A stretch of DNA of 64,000 nucleotides, taken from assembly GCF_022809355.1 (NCBI RefSeq), contig NZ_JAKZMM010000019.1, positions 1 through 64,000 on the forward strand. Reading direction: 5' to 3'. Under the pieces are notes generated by a model that saw nothing but the letters and a program-made list of their open reading frames with translations, was not told the origin of the DNA and ran no database searches. Below, one piece after another: positions 17,788 to 25,360 of this stretch (its first letter is position 1; every line of letters starts with the position of its first letter). The position numbers and the translations under genes are program-made. This DNA is from Parabacteroides faecalis (GTDB taxonomy: Bacteria; Bacteroidota; Bacteroidia; Bacteroidales; Tannerellaceae).

Positions 17788-19266
17788 TTATTTTGGAAGA
17801 GTTCCTGCCCAATCATTTTGTTCGACTCCAAAACCAGCATTTATTTCTGAACTAGGTATTGGGAAAACAAAATCTGAGATCTTATAATTATTATAAGTAA
17901 AAGATATATTGGGCGCAGCATTTGCATAAACGCTAGCAGTTTCATCCCATCGTCTCAAATCATATAATCTAAAGCCTTCTTGGAATAATTCACGGGCACG
18001 TTCGTTCTTGATAAAGGTCAATAAATCATTTGCGTTATTAGGTAAATTACTTGTAGAAGAGAAATCTGAATTACGACGAGCAACAACAAGCAATGCGTCT
18101 TTTGCCGCATTTAAATCTGCATTTGTACTTTTAACATTAGCTTCAGCTATGATTAAAAACATTTCAGGTGCATTCACTAAGTAATTGGTTGCGTAGGCAG
18201 AATTTCCTGTCGCATGTTGTCCGTATTTTCCACCTTTAAATACTGGGACTGTTTCCGAAGAACTTTCATCCCAAGCTATGATAGATTGACGACAGTCTTT
18301 TTCTCCATATAAAGAGAGTAATTTAGGACTCGGGCTGTAATTATAGGTTGACCATAATGTTCCCGAAGAATTGGCCGACCAGTTATCCGTTTGAGTAATT
18401 GCTAACGACAATAAACTTTCAGTATTTGATTCATTCCCAATAAATAATGCCTTATAAGCATCAGACGTATAAGTTAAAGTAGAAATACCTTTTTCGTCTA
18501 GAGCCTTTTGTGCGTTTGCTTTCGCTTCATCCCAATTCTCTAAATAAAGATTTGTACGAGCTAATAAACCATATACGGCTGCTTTATTAAAATAAAGGAT
18601 AGATCCTCTATCACCGCCAGCTGCATCAAAATATTTATTAGCGTTGTTCAAATCCGATAAGATAGCATTATAACTCTCTCCAACAGTGGAGCGAGACACT
18701 TTTGCTAGGGCTTCAATCGGTTCTGTAACAACTACTATACCCGGATTGGAAGAGTAGTCTGTACCATTAACTTTTACCTGGTGACAAAAAATATTTGTTA
18801 ACATCAACTGCGCATATCCACGTAACGCATACGCTTCTGCAATGCAGCGGTTCAATTCTGCGTTTTCTTCCTCAGAAACAGTTTCTGTCAAAGCTTCACC
18901 TGCTTTAATAATACGAGAAGATCCATCAATCACTTTATAGCCATATTCCCAAATATTCTTCAAGTATGTATCAGTATCTATTACGGTAAAGGTGTAGATG
19001 GCATCAAAATGACCTGTTTTACCATTCCAGTAAGAAATATCTGTAGGAATATCGCCAATACTGATAGCATAGTTTCCTGCAAATGCATAGTAAAACAGGC
19101 TATAATAAGTACCATTCAGGGCTGTCGAAATATTGTTAACGTTGGTCAATGCTGTTTCTGTGTCAATTCCCTTATAATAATCTGTTTCAAGGAATTTATC
19201 ACCACAAGCCGTAAGGCTTGTCATTAGCGTTAAGCCTACAACTACTTTTAATATGTTCTTTTTCAT
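17788..19266 (-). CDS. SusD/RagB-family lipoprotein, partner of the minus-strand SusC
   Basis: This outer-surface nutrient-binding protein pairs with the SusC gene 31 bases upstream. The signal peptide ends in a lipobox with Cys21 (SLTACGDK). Family features include helical repeats in the first half (RGYAQLMLTNIFCHQ, LLARTNLYLENWDEAKANAQKAL) and the C-terminal RagB block FIKNERARELFQEGFRLYDLRRW. The frame opens at a TTG at 19272, but ATG at 19266 gives the proper signal peptide. At 492 residues it is somewhat short for the family. A strong terminator follows. No enzymes accompany this pair, so the substrate is unknown. Confidence 0.93.
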   Translation of the reverse strand: MKKNILKVVVGLTLMTSLTACGDKFLETDYYKGIDTETALTNVNNISTALNGTYYSLFYYAFAGNYAISIGDIPTDISYWNGKTGHFDAIYTFTVIDTDTYLKNIWEYGYKVIDGSSRIIKAGEALTETVSEEENAELNRCIAEAYALRGYAQLMLTNIFCHQVKVNGTDYSSNPGIVVVTEPIEALAKVSRSTVGESYNAILSDLNNANKYFDAAGGDRGSILYFNKAAVYGLLARTNLYLENWDEAKANAQKALDEKGISTLTYTSDAYKALFIGNESNTESLLSLAITQTDNWSANSSGTLWSTYNYSPSPKLLSLYGEKDCRQSIIAWDESSSETVPVFKGGKYGQHATGNSAYATNYLVNAPEMFLIIAEANVKSTNADLNAAKDALLVVARRNSDFSSTSNLPNNANDLLTFIKNERARELFQEGFRLYDLRRWDETASVYANAAPNISFTYNNYKISDFVFPIPSSEINAGFGVEQNDWAGTLPK

Positions 19267-19297
19267 AAACAATGTCTTTTTAATAATTCAGATTCGA

Positions 19298-22200
19298 TTA
19301 GAATGTTAATTGAATACCTCCAATGAATGTACATGTAGCTGGATATTGCCAAGCAATTACACCGTTCGCCGATGTTTCTGGATTATAACCAATAAAATCT
19401 CCAGCAGTAAATGTGTATAAGTTATCAACAGATACATACGCACGTAAGCGTTGGATAAATGCTTTTTGTGTTAATGACTTTGGCAATGTATATCCTAAAG
19501 TAATATTACTTATACGCAGATAGTTCCCATTATATAAGAAACGAGATGAAGTTTGAGATGCTTTGTAGGGGTCTCCGTAAATATATTGCGGGTATTTAGC
19601 ATCTTTATTTTCTGGAGTCCATGAATTTAATGCAACATCTTCTAATGGCGTACGGAATGCCATGCCAAAGCCTGTAAAAGAAGCTCCTGAATCATATACT
19701 TTCCCACCTAAACGATAATTGAAATTGATATTGAAATCAAAATCTTTCCATGTCAGGTTTGTACCGAAACCTCCTAATACTTTAGGATCTGCATTTCCTA
19801 CATAACGTTTAGAAGCTGCATTATAGTCAGATGTTGTTTCATCTCCATCTTCATTCAAATACCATAGAGGCTTACCTGTTTCACGATCTACTCCGGCATA
19901 TTCTTTCATGTAAAACTGTGAATACGGACGACCTTGTTCAATAATTTGGAATGTGTATTCTAATGGTTCATCCGTAGAAAGTTTGATAACACGATTTTTA
20001 TTCCAAGTCAAATTAGCAAAGATGTTCCAAGTGAAATCTTTCTGTTGCATCAAAGATGCATTTACAGAAAACTCTATACCGCGGTTTCTAATTTTACCAA
20101 TATTTTGATAAGTAGTAGCCAATCCGGTTGTCATTGATAATGGAACTTCGAACAGAGCATCAGATGTTTCTTCATTGTAAAAATCAAAGCCTAAATTGAT
20201 ACGATTGATTAAAGATAAATCAAAACCAACATCTAATTTCTTAGAGACTTCCCATGTTAGTTCTCTGTTTTCAATACTGGTGGGTCGCATTCCTGGTATT
20301 TGGTTATAATTATATCCTGCTGAATAAAATCCACGAGCTGCATACCAGTCTATTTCCTGATTACCAACAGTTCCGTAAGAAGCACGAAGGGTAGCATTGG
20401 TTAATGTAGAATTATCAGCCAAGAAATCTTCTCCTGTCAAACGCCATTTACCACCAACAGACCAGAAATTACCCCAACGTTTATCTGCACCAAATACAGA
20501 AGAACCGTCACGACGGAATGAAGCAGAAGCATAATATTTATCAGCATAAGAGTAATGGGCATCCATAAAGTATGATGCCAAACGAGCCTCTTGTTTATAA
20601 TATTCTGAACCTTGTTCAGTTCCTGCTGTTGTCAAATCGCGCATACCATTAGAAGCAAACGGGAAATCTGATTTAGCAAAATATTCATAGTGGTAACTTT
20701 TCTTTTGCATTTCTTGACCAACCATGACACCTATATTATGCTTTTCATTGAATGTATAGTTCCATCCTAAAATATTATTCCAAGTAACTACACTACTTTT
20801 TGAATTATATAATTGACCAAGTCCATTATAGTCCATACCTTGCGGATTATACTGAGCACTCCAATATTGGTATTGAGTTTGGTCATTTAAGTTCACTCCT
20901 AACGTCGTTTTTGCATAGATGCCTTTACCAAAATCAATCTGCAAATAGGGATTCAAGTTTATCACTTGCATTTTAGTCTCATTTAATTCACCGCAAGTTT
21001 CATCAGTTAAAGCAAGCGGGTTGTATAAATTGACATTAGCATAATCTCCATTTTCATCATAGTACGGATACATAGGGAGCATACTAGAAATTGCAGCAGT
21101 TATAGGACTACTCATACTTCCACTAGTAGATAATGAAAATCCATTCTGTGTTGAATAACTATAGGATGTATTGATACCAATTGTAGCCCAATTGAATTTA
21201 CTATCCAAATTCAAACGTCCAGAGAAACGCTCTAAGTCTGAACTTCTAACAAGTCCTTCTGTATTCAGATAACCTAAACTAGCATAATACCCAGTATTAC
21301 CTTGTTTTCCTTGCAGATTTAAATTATAGTCTTGGTAATAACCTTTTCGTGTAATAGCATCCATCCAGTCATAAGAAGACTTACGATCCCATCCAAAGTA
21401 ATCGTCAGCTAAATAATTGTAAGCAGATTCTATTGTATATCTATCTGGATTAGAGGCAGCTAAACCGTTAGCGAACAAATTCATTGACTGTTGGGCATTA
21501 GCGAAGTCCATATTGTTGTTTGCCATAGAGACAAAACCTTGCTTAATGTCCAGATTGATATTAAACTTGCCTTCTTTACCCTTTTTAGTTGTTACGATAA
21601 TTACACCATTTGCTGCACGTGATCCATAGATTGCTGTTGCTGCTGCATCTTTTAATACCGTAATATTTTCAATGTCTGAAGGATTTAATGTTGACATTGG
21701 GTCTAATTGGTTGTTTGATTCTGAATTCAAAGAATTTTTATCCGTATCCGAATCAATAGGCATTCCATCTATTACATAAAGAGGTTGTGTTCCTGAATTT
21801 AAAGATCCACGACCGCGAACATAAATAGATCCCCAAACGCCAGGCATGCTTGACGAATTATTCATTTGGACACCAGGAACAGAACCTTCTAGTGCTTTTA
21901 CAAAATTAGCATCAGTCTTTTTAGATAAAACATCTTCACCAATAATAGAAGCAGCTCCTGTAAAAGATGCTTTCTTTTGAACGCCGTATCCCGTTACCAC
22001 GACTTCATCCAGCGCTTGTGAATCAGATTCCAATACGGCATTGATGTTCGAAGCAACACCTACTTGTTTTGTTTTCATACCTACGTATGAAATTTCCAAC
22101 TGCTTTCCATTAGAAGGCACATCTAATGTGAAGTTACCGTCAAAATCAGTTACAGTACCGATTGTTGTTCCTTTTACGACTACTGATGCACCAATTACCG

Positions 22201-22309
22201 GTTCGCCATTCTCGTCAAGAACCTGACCGGTTACTTTGGTGTTTTGAGCCATTACCGCAGTCATACCCATCAGCAGGCAAGCCGCAGTCATAGTAAACCT
22301 TTTCATCAT
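19298..22309 (-). CDS. SusC/RagA-type TonB-dependent transporter (minus-strand member of the mirrored pair)
   Basis: This outer-membrane transporter of 1003 residues has a signal peptide ending at about residue 22 (VMAQ), and a carboxypeptidase-regulatory-like domain at 23-105. The TonB-box/plug start is LDEVVVTGYGVQKKASFTGA, then come the plug to about 235 and the barrel ending GGIQLTF. It has no STN domain, unlike the first SusC in the window. Its first 80 residues are almost identical to those of the divergent SusC starting at 25041, and the DNA identity reaches into the 5' untranslated region. After the TonB box the two proteins diverge strongly. A good promoter lies at 22448-22478. Two ATG codons stand side by side at 22309 and 22306. 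It forms an operon with the SusD gene downstream. Confidence 0.95.
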   Translation of the reverse strand: MMKRFTMTAACLLMGMTAVMAQNTKVTGQVLDENGEPVIGASVVVKGTTIGTVTDFDGNFTLDVPSNGKQLEISYVGMKTKQVGVASNINAVLESDSQALDEVVVTGYGVQKKASFTGAASIIGEDVLSKKTDANFVKALEGSVPGVQMNNSSSMPGVWGSIYVRGRGSLNSGTQPLYVIDGMPIDSDTDKNSLNSESNNQLDPMSTLNPSDIENITVLKDAAATAIYGSRAANGVIIVTTKKGKEGKFNINLDIKQGFVSMANNNMDFANAQQSMNLFANGLAASNPDRYTIESAYNYLADDYFGWDRKSSYDWMDAITRKGYYQDYNLNLQGKQGNTGYYASLGYLNTEGLVRSSDLERFSGRLNLDSKFNWATIGINTSYSYSTQNGFSLSTSGSMSSPITAAISSMLPMYPYYDENGDYANVNLYNPLALTDETCGELNETKMQVINLNPYLQIDFGKGIYAKTTLGVNLNDQTQYQYWSAQYNPQGMDYNGLGQLYNSKSSVVTWNNILGWNYTFNEKHNIGVMVGQEMQKKSYHYEYFAKSDFPFASNGMRDLTTAGTEQGSEYYKQEARLASYFMDAHYSYADKYYASASFRRDGSSVFGADKRWGNFWSVGGKWRLTGEDFLADNSTLTNATLRASYGTVGNQEIDWYAARGFYSAGYNYNQIPGMRPTSIENRELTWEVSKKLDVGFDLSLINRINLGFDFYNEETSDALFEVPLSMTTGLATTYQNIGKIRNRGIEFSVNASLMQQKDFTWNIFANLTWNKNRVIKLSTDEPLEYTFQIIEQGRPYSQFYMKEYAGVDRETGKPLWYLNEDGDETTSDYNAASKRYVGNADPKVLGGFGTNLTWKDFDFNINFNYRLGGKVYDSGASFTGFGMAFRTPLEDVALNSWTPENKDAKYPQYIYGDPYKASQTSSRFLYNGNYLRISNITLGYTLPKSLTQKAFIQRLRAYVSVDNLYTFTAGDFIGYNPETSANGVIAWQYPATCTFIGGIQLTF

Positions 22310-22379
22310 AAATACACTTATTTATTAAACATATAAATATTCATTCCAAACTTTCAAATAGACTTAGTCCAAAACGAAC
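21990..22379 (-). repeat. Left arm of the SusC inverted repeat
   Basis: The arm pairs in inverse orientation with 24973-25360. Perfectly matching blocks are 22292-22347 (56 bases, covering the 5' untranslated end and the start codon) and 22101-22210 (110 bases inside the coding region); sequence between and beyond them is similar with scattered changes. Similarity stops just upstream of the GTTCGTTTTG at 22379-22370. Confidence 0.9.
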
Positions 22380-22447
22380 TACCACAAACCTATTTTTCAC
22401 TCCTCTAATACTCATTCCACTTTTGTCTTTTTCAATATTAGAGGCTG

Positions 22448-22478
22448 CAAAATTACAACAAAAAATGTAAAAATGCAA
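22448..22478 (-). promoter_or_regulatory. Promoter of the minus-strand susC
   Basis: On the minus strand TTG (22478-22476), a 20-base spacer and TAATTTTG (22455-22448) match the Bacteroides consensus. Transcription would begin near 22442 with a leader of about 130 bases. The promoter lies inside the segment bounded by the inverted repeats and points outward. No equally good match is seen in front of the other susC at 25041. Confidence 0.6.
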
Positions 22479-22759
22479 CGAATCATAAATTTAACAATCT
22501 AATCATTTACGTATTATCACACGAGATATATCAAAAAGTCACAAAATAAAACATTGTACCCCGTTATTTATACTCAATGATGTAACAATATTGTTTTGTT
22601 TATTACATTTTAATGTATTTTTGTTCGCCATAAATTTATGTCTTTTTTTCATATACACAATCATTTATCCCCTAAATGTTTTTATTTTCTTATTCTTTTC
22701 GTTGGATTTTACGTTCTTTTGGCTTGATCCCAAAGGATAAAAAAGTCATGATCAGATCC

Positions 22760-22920
22760 GTTCTTTTGCCTTGATGCAAAAGAACCAAAAAATCAAGGCT
22801 TACACTCCAAAGGCTACAAATTCGCTTCGTGAAGCTAAAATCTCGGAAAACTCGCCTTGGGCTCAGACAACCGAGATTTCTTCACGCTTCACTCGGAATT
22901 TGCTTTACGCCTTTTCCGTT
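22760..22920. repeat. Palindrome-rich intergenic repeat element (REP/MITE-like)
   Basis: Nested inverted repeats are packed here: GTTCTTTTG (22760-22768) with CAAAAGAAC (22777-22785), GCCTTGAT (22768-22775) with ATCAAGGC (22792-22799), GCTTC/GAAGC at 22824-22835, and AAATCTCGG (22838-22846) with CCGAGATTT (22871-22879). The outer parts (AAAGGC.. near 22810 and ..GCCTTTT near 22915) also pair imperfectly, so the whole can fold into one long branched hairpin. The base composition differs from the AT-rich surroundings. It has the look of a dispersed non-coding repeat, but only one copy is in the window. Confidence 0.55.
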
Positions 22921-23022
22921 AGGCCAAATCGGTCGACATTAATAATAACTTTTCTTTATTTCATATAAAAATATACGTTCTTTTATAGAATAATAGTACT
23001 ATATATTGTCATATTTCATGTA

Positions 23023-23712
23023 TTACCCCTTTTCAAATGGCAAGCGTTCTACCGAGTTGAAATATTGTTTCAATAGCCATTCCTGAGCTTTAAGTTTGAT
23101 CATAGACTGGCGATAATCTTTGCTGGTGTGCCGGTCGTTTTGTGGTCGCCAGTGCTCAAAGAGCGCCATAGCGTTTAGCTTTTCTTCCAGACTGTTACGA
23201 ATAATCCCCCGACTTTGTAGTTCTTGGTATAGGATGCTGGCTAAAGGAATTTCTGAATCCGGTTGAGCTTTGTAGGCATGAAAGCGTCTGCTTATCAGAC
23301 GATTCATACATTCATCATTGTATTCTTGGCTCACAGAAGGCAAAGCTTTGACATTTTTTCTCTGTTCCATTTGTTTGATAACCCGATACCGAAAATCACT
23401 CATTTTATAGCCTTTCAACCATTTGCAAAAGGTTCTGTAATTCAATCCGACGTAATCGCCAAATTCTTCTTTGACTCCCAGCTCAAAACAGATGGAAAGT
23501 TCTTCTAGCCGTAAAAAACTATAACTTTCGTAGAGATCACTGGTCAGTTTGGCTGCCAGCAAAGTAAGTTCATGTGTCTTAGGTATTTTAAATCCCAACA
23601 ATACATACGTGTCAGACAGCAGATCAATCATTCTTTTCTGAACAAACTGATTTTCAAATTGTATAATTGGAGGCTGTCTCAATGCCATTTGTAAACGAAT
23701 ATCCAAAGCCAT
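23023..23712 (-). CDS. Protein of unknown function, overlapping and downstream of the DUF4373-type gene
   Basis: This is a 229-residue soluble protein that I do not recognise. It is mostly helical and basic, without a signal peptide or membrane span. The segment around residues 85-120 (NYRTFCKWLKGYKMSDFRYRVI) could be a small DNA-binding helical unit. It overlaps the upstream DUF4373-type gene by 59 bases in another frame, which suggests translational coupling and joint function. The frame extends to a TTG at 23721; ATG at 23712 is taken, and ATG at 23688 is another candidate. By position it could act with its partner in replication or DNA handling, in the way phage initiator/helicase-loader genes are paired, but nothing in the sequence proves this. 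Confidence 0.7.
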   Translation of the reverse strand: MALDIRLQMALRQPPIIQFENQFVQKRMIDLLSDTYVLLGFKIPKTHELTLLAAKLTSDLYESYSFLRLEELSICFELGVKEEFGDYVGLNYRTFCKWLKGYKMSDFRYRVIKQMEQRKNVKALPSVSQEYNDECMNRLISRRFHAYKAQPDSEIPLASILYQELQSRGIIRNSLEEKLNAMALFEHWRPQNDRHTSKDYRQSMIKLKAQEWLLKQYFNSVERLPFEKG

Positions 23713-24664
23713 TGTTTTCAAACATTTTTTGGGTTAATAATTTTGCTTCTGCCGCCACTTCCATCATCTCTTCGTATCTGGATTTTTGTGCTGCCGGCTT
23801 GTTGATCTTGACTTGTGGCATTGCAGCTGTTTTGGTACCGGCTAAAATCTGCACATCCGTTTCCCAATGATGATACCGCCACCAGGCGATGAACTTGGAT
23901 TGATAATCCTTCTTTGTTCTGACCGTATCTTCAAGTGCCCTCAACAGGTTGAAATCATCAAAGCAGGTCATGGCGTTATGAGCTTTTTCCAGCAATAACG
24001 ACCCCTTACCACTGATACGAATCAGCCGGGTACACCAGTTTTCATCATTCAGCAGATCCATTTTCCACTGATCCCATAGATCTTTTAATTCCGATTGATC
24101 ATTTTCGCGCGTGTGTGCGCTACTCTCTCTCTCAATTATAAATATACTTTCCTTTTCTTTACTATCCTTTACTTTACTTTGTGTACTTTCTGCGGTTTGA
24201 ATTGGCGTTTCAGCTGCGGAAATGCAGGTTTCATCTGTGTTAACCGATTTTTTTTCTGTAACTTCTTCTTTCGCTACTGTGATCGGAACGAGCAGATATT
24301 GTTGTTCTAATTTCTTTTCATTGAGGTAACGGCCTTTTGCTGCCATGTAGCGTTCTTGAATAGCTTTGGAAGTCAAGATGCCTTCTTCCCACAAGGCAGC
24401 ATCAAACAAACCAATTTCAACCATGTAGTCAAGCATGGATTTCACTTCGGTGTCTTCGATATCCAACTGGTCCGACAAATCGAACAAATAATCCTTGTCG
24501 ATTTGTACATAAAATGAACTTTCATAGATATCACACAAAAGCATAAAATAAAGAAGGACACCCGGCGTTTTAAGCTTTTTCATCAAACGCCGTATTTTGA
24601 TATCTTTCAATACATGGATGTCCATTGGGAAATAATCCAATCCTAATTTTACTGGGCGTGCCAT
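23654..24664 (-). CDS. DUF4373 (Lin1244/Lin1753-like) domain protein, possible replication-initiator-like factor
   Basis: The first 110 residues match the DUF4373 type (start MARPVKLGLDYFPMDIHVLKD, then a winged-helix-like region with LLYFMLLCDIYESSFYVQID). This domain occurs in phage and mobile-element proteins related to DnaD-like replication organisers. A low-complexity linker rich in Thr, Glu and Lys (about 135-185) leads to a C-terminal helical part with WKMDLLNDENWCTRLIRISGKG and a FIAWWRYHHWE stretch, similar in layout to DnaD-type proteins. Direct repeats with a 22-base period and a DnaA box lie just upstream. That suggests the protein could bind them as an initiator or autoregulator; this is inference. 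The following gene overlaps its 3' end. Confidence 0.75.
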   Translation of the reverse strand: MARPVKLGLDYFPMDIHVLKDIKIRRLMKKLKTPGVLLYFMLLCDIYESSFYVQIDKDYLFDLSDQLDIEDTEVKSMLDYMVEIGLFDAALWEEGILTSKAIQERYMAAKGRYLNEKKLEQQYLLVPITVAKEEVTEKKSVNTDETCISAAETPIQTAESTQSKVKDSKEKESIFIIERESSAHTRENDQSELKDLWDQWKMDLLNDENWCTRLIRISGKGSLLLEKAHNAMTCFDDFNLLRALEDTVRTKKDYQSKFIAWWRYHHWETDVQILAGTKTAAMPQVKINKPAAQKSRYEEMMEVAAEAKLLTQKMFENNGFGYSFTNGIETASNYTI

Positions 24665-24764
24665 AATAATTATCAGGACAAGTTTTTATGGGTTCGGCAA
24701 CAGCGCCTCTTCCTCTCTTGTCACGAAACAAAAATACGGTATCCCAAAATCGTAGTGTTGACGT

Positions 24765-24798
24765 GTGTCGCCCAATGTCGCTCAGTGTCGCCCAATGT
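24765..24798 (+). repeat. Two direct repeats with 20-base period
   Basis: GTGTCGCCCAATGT occurs at 24765-24778 and again, identical, at 24785-24798. The period of 20 bases is about two helical turns. The second copy runs straight into the DnaA box. Confidence 0.8.
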
Positions 24799-24804
24799 GG
24801 ATAA
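24796..24804 (-). promoter_or_regulatory. Consensus DnaA box
   Basis: TGTGGATAA on the plus strand is the exact complement of TTATCCACA, the consensus binding site of the initiator DnaA. One nine-base match can occur by chance about once in two windows of this size, so its weight comes from the adjoining repeats. Confidence 0.45.
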
Positions 24805-24837
24805 AAAGTCAAAAGCCGGCGTATTTTCTCTAAAAGG

Positions 24838-24889
24838 TAGGCATGAAAAGATAAAAACATAGGCATGAATTTATAGAAAGGTAGGCATG
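24838..24889 (+). repeat. Iteron-like array: three TAGGCATG repeats with 22-base period
   Basis: TAGGCATG starts at 24838, 24860 and 24882, exactly 22 bases apart. Copies 1 and 3 share the longer GGTAGGCATG and copies 1 and 2 share TAGGCATGAA. Such spacing on one face of the helix is typical of iterons bound by replication initiators in plasmids. They lie about 175-225 bases upstream of the DUF4373-type gene. Confidence 0.75.
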
Positions 24890-24972
24890 TTTTTCCATCC
24901 TTATTTTTAGATGTAGCGAATTTATTAAAGTATATCCTATCATTCGCTGTCCCTTCCCCGATTAAATATACT

Positions 24973-25360
24973 GTTCGTTTTGTACTACGTCTATTTAGAA
25001 AAGGAATGAATATTTATATGTTTAATAAATAAGTGTATTTATGATGAAAAGGTTTACTCTGACTGTAGCCAGCCTGTTGATGGGTATGACTGCGGTAATG
25101 GCTCAAAACACCAAGGTAACCGGTCAGGTTCTTGATGAAAATGGCGAACCGGTAATTGGTGCATCAGTAGTCGTAAAAGGAACAACAATCGGTACTGTAA
25201 CTGATTTTGACGGTAACTTCACATTAGATGTGCCTTCTAATGGAAAGCATTTGGAAATTTCATACGTAGGTATGAAAAAAGTAGAAGTTGGCGTTTCTTC
25301 TCGCGTAAAAGCTGTATTGGAATCTGATTCACAAGCGTTGGATGAAGTGATGGTAGTTGC
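24973..25360 (+). repeat. Right arm of the SusC inverted repeat
   Basis: This is the inverse copy of 21990-22379. Perfect blocks are 25003-25058 (56 bases across the start codon) and 25140-25249 (110 bases). Just upstream, the short variable stretch (24995-25002) differs from the left arm by a small deletion and substitutions, exactly where the left arm has an AAAGTTTG. Confidence 0.9.

Larger units (their letters stand above)
22310..23022. other. Gene-free region upstream of the minus-strand susC
   Basis: These 713 bases carry the outer part of the inverted repeat, the susC promoter (22448-22478) and the palindrome-rich element at 22760-22920. A plus-strand TATTTTTG at 22616-22623 lacks a well-spaced -33. 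A 65-codon frame at 22771-22968 lies within the repeat element and is not called as a gene. Confidence 0.6.
24665..25040. other. Origin-like intergenic region between the DUF4373-type gene and the plus-strand susC
   Basis: In 376 bases this region combines a minus-strand CAAAAATA (TATTTTTG, 24729-24736) as possible -7 box of the DUF4373-type gene, a 20-base-period repeat, a DnaA box, a three-copy 22-base repeat and an AT-rich stretch. The right arm of the SusC inverted repeat begins at 24973. No clear TAnnTTTG promoter was found for the plus-strand susC. Confidence 0.55.

Noticed and set aside
22771-22968. A 65-codon frame in the gene-free region upstream of the minus-strand susC
   Set aside because: It lies across the palindrome-rich repeat element, has unusual composition and no promoter or ribosome-binding site; the translation follows from the repeat.
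23023-24664. Possibility that the two genes between the susC copies encode the DNA invertase of the switch
   Set aside because: Neither shows the tyrosine recombinase RHRY set nor the serine recombinase motif; any inversion would need a factor from elsewhere.
24570-24866. A 98-codon minus-strand frame covering the start of the DUF4373-type gene and the repeats
   Set aside because: It overlaps the direct repeats and the DUF4373-type start in another frame and has no recognisable domain.
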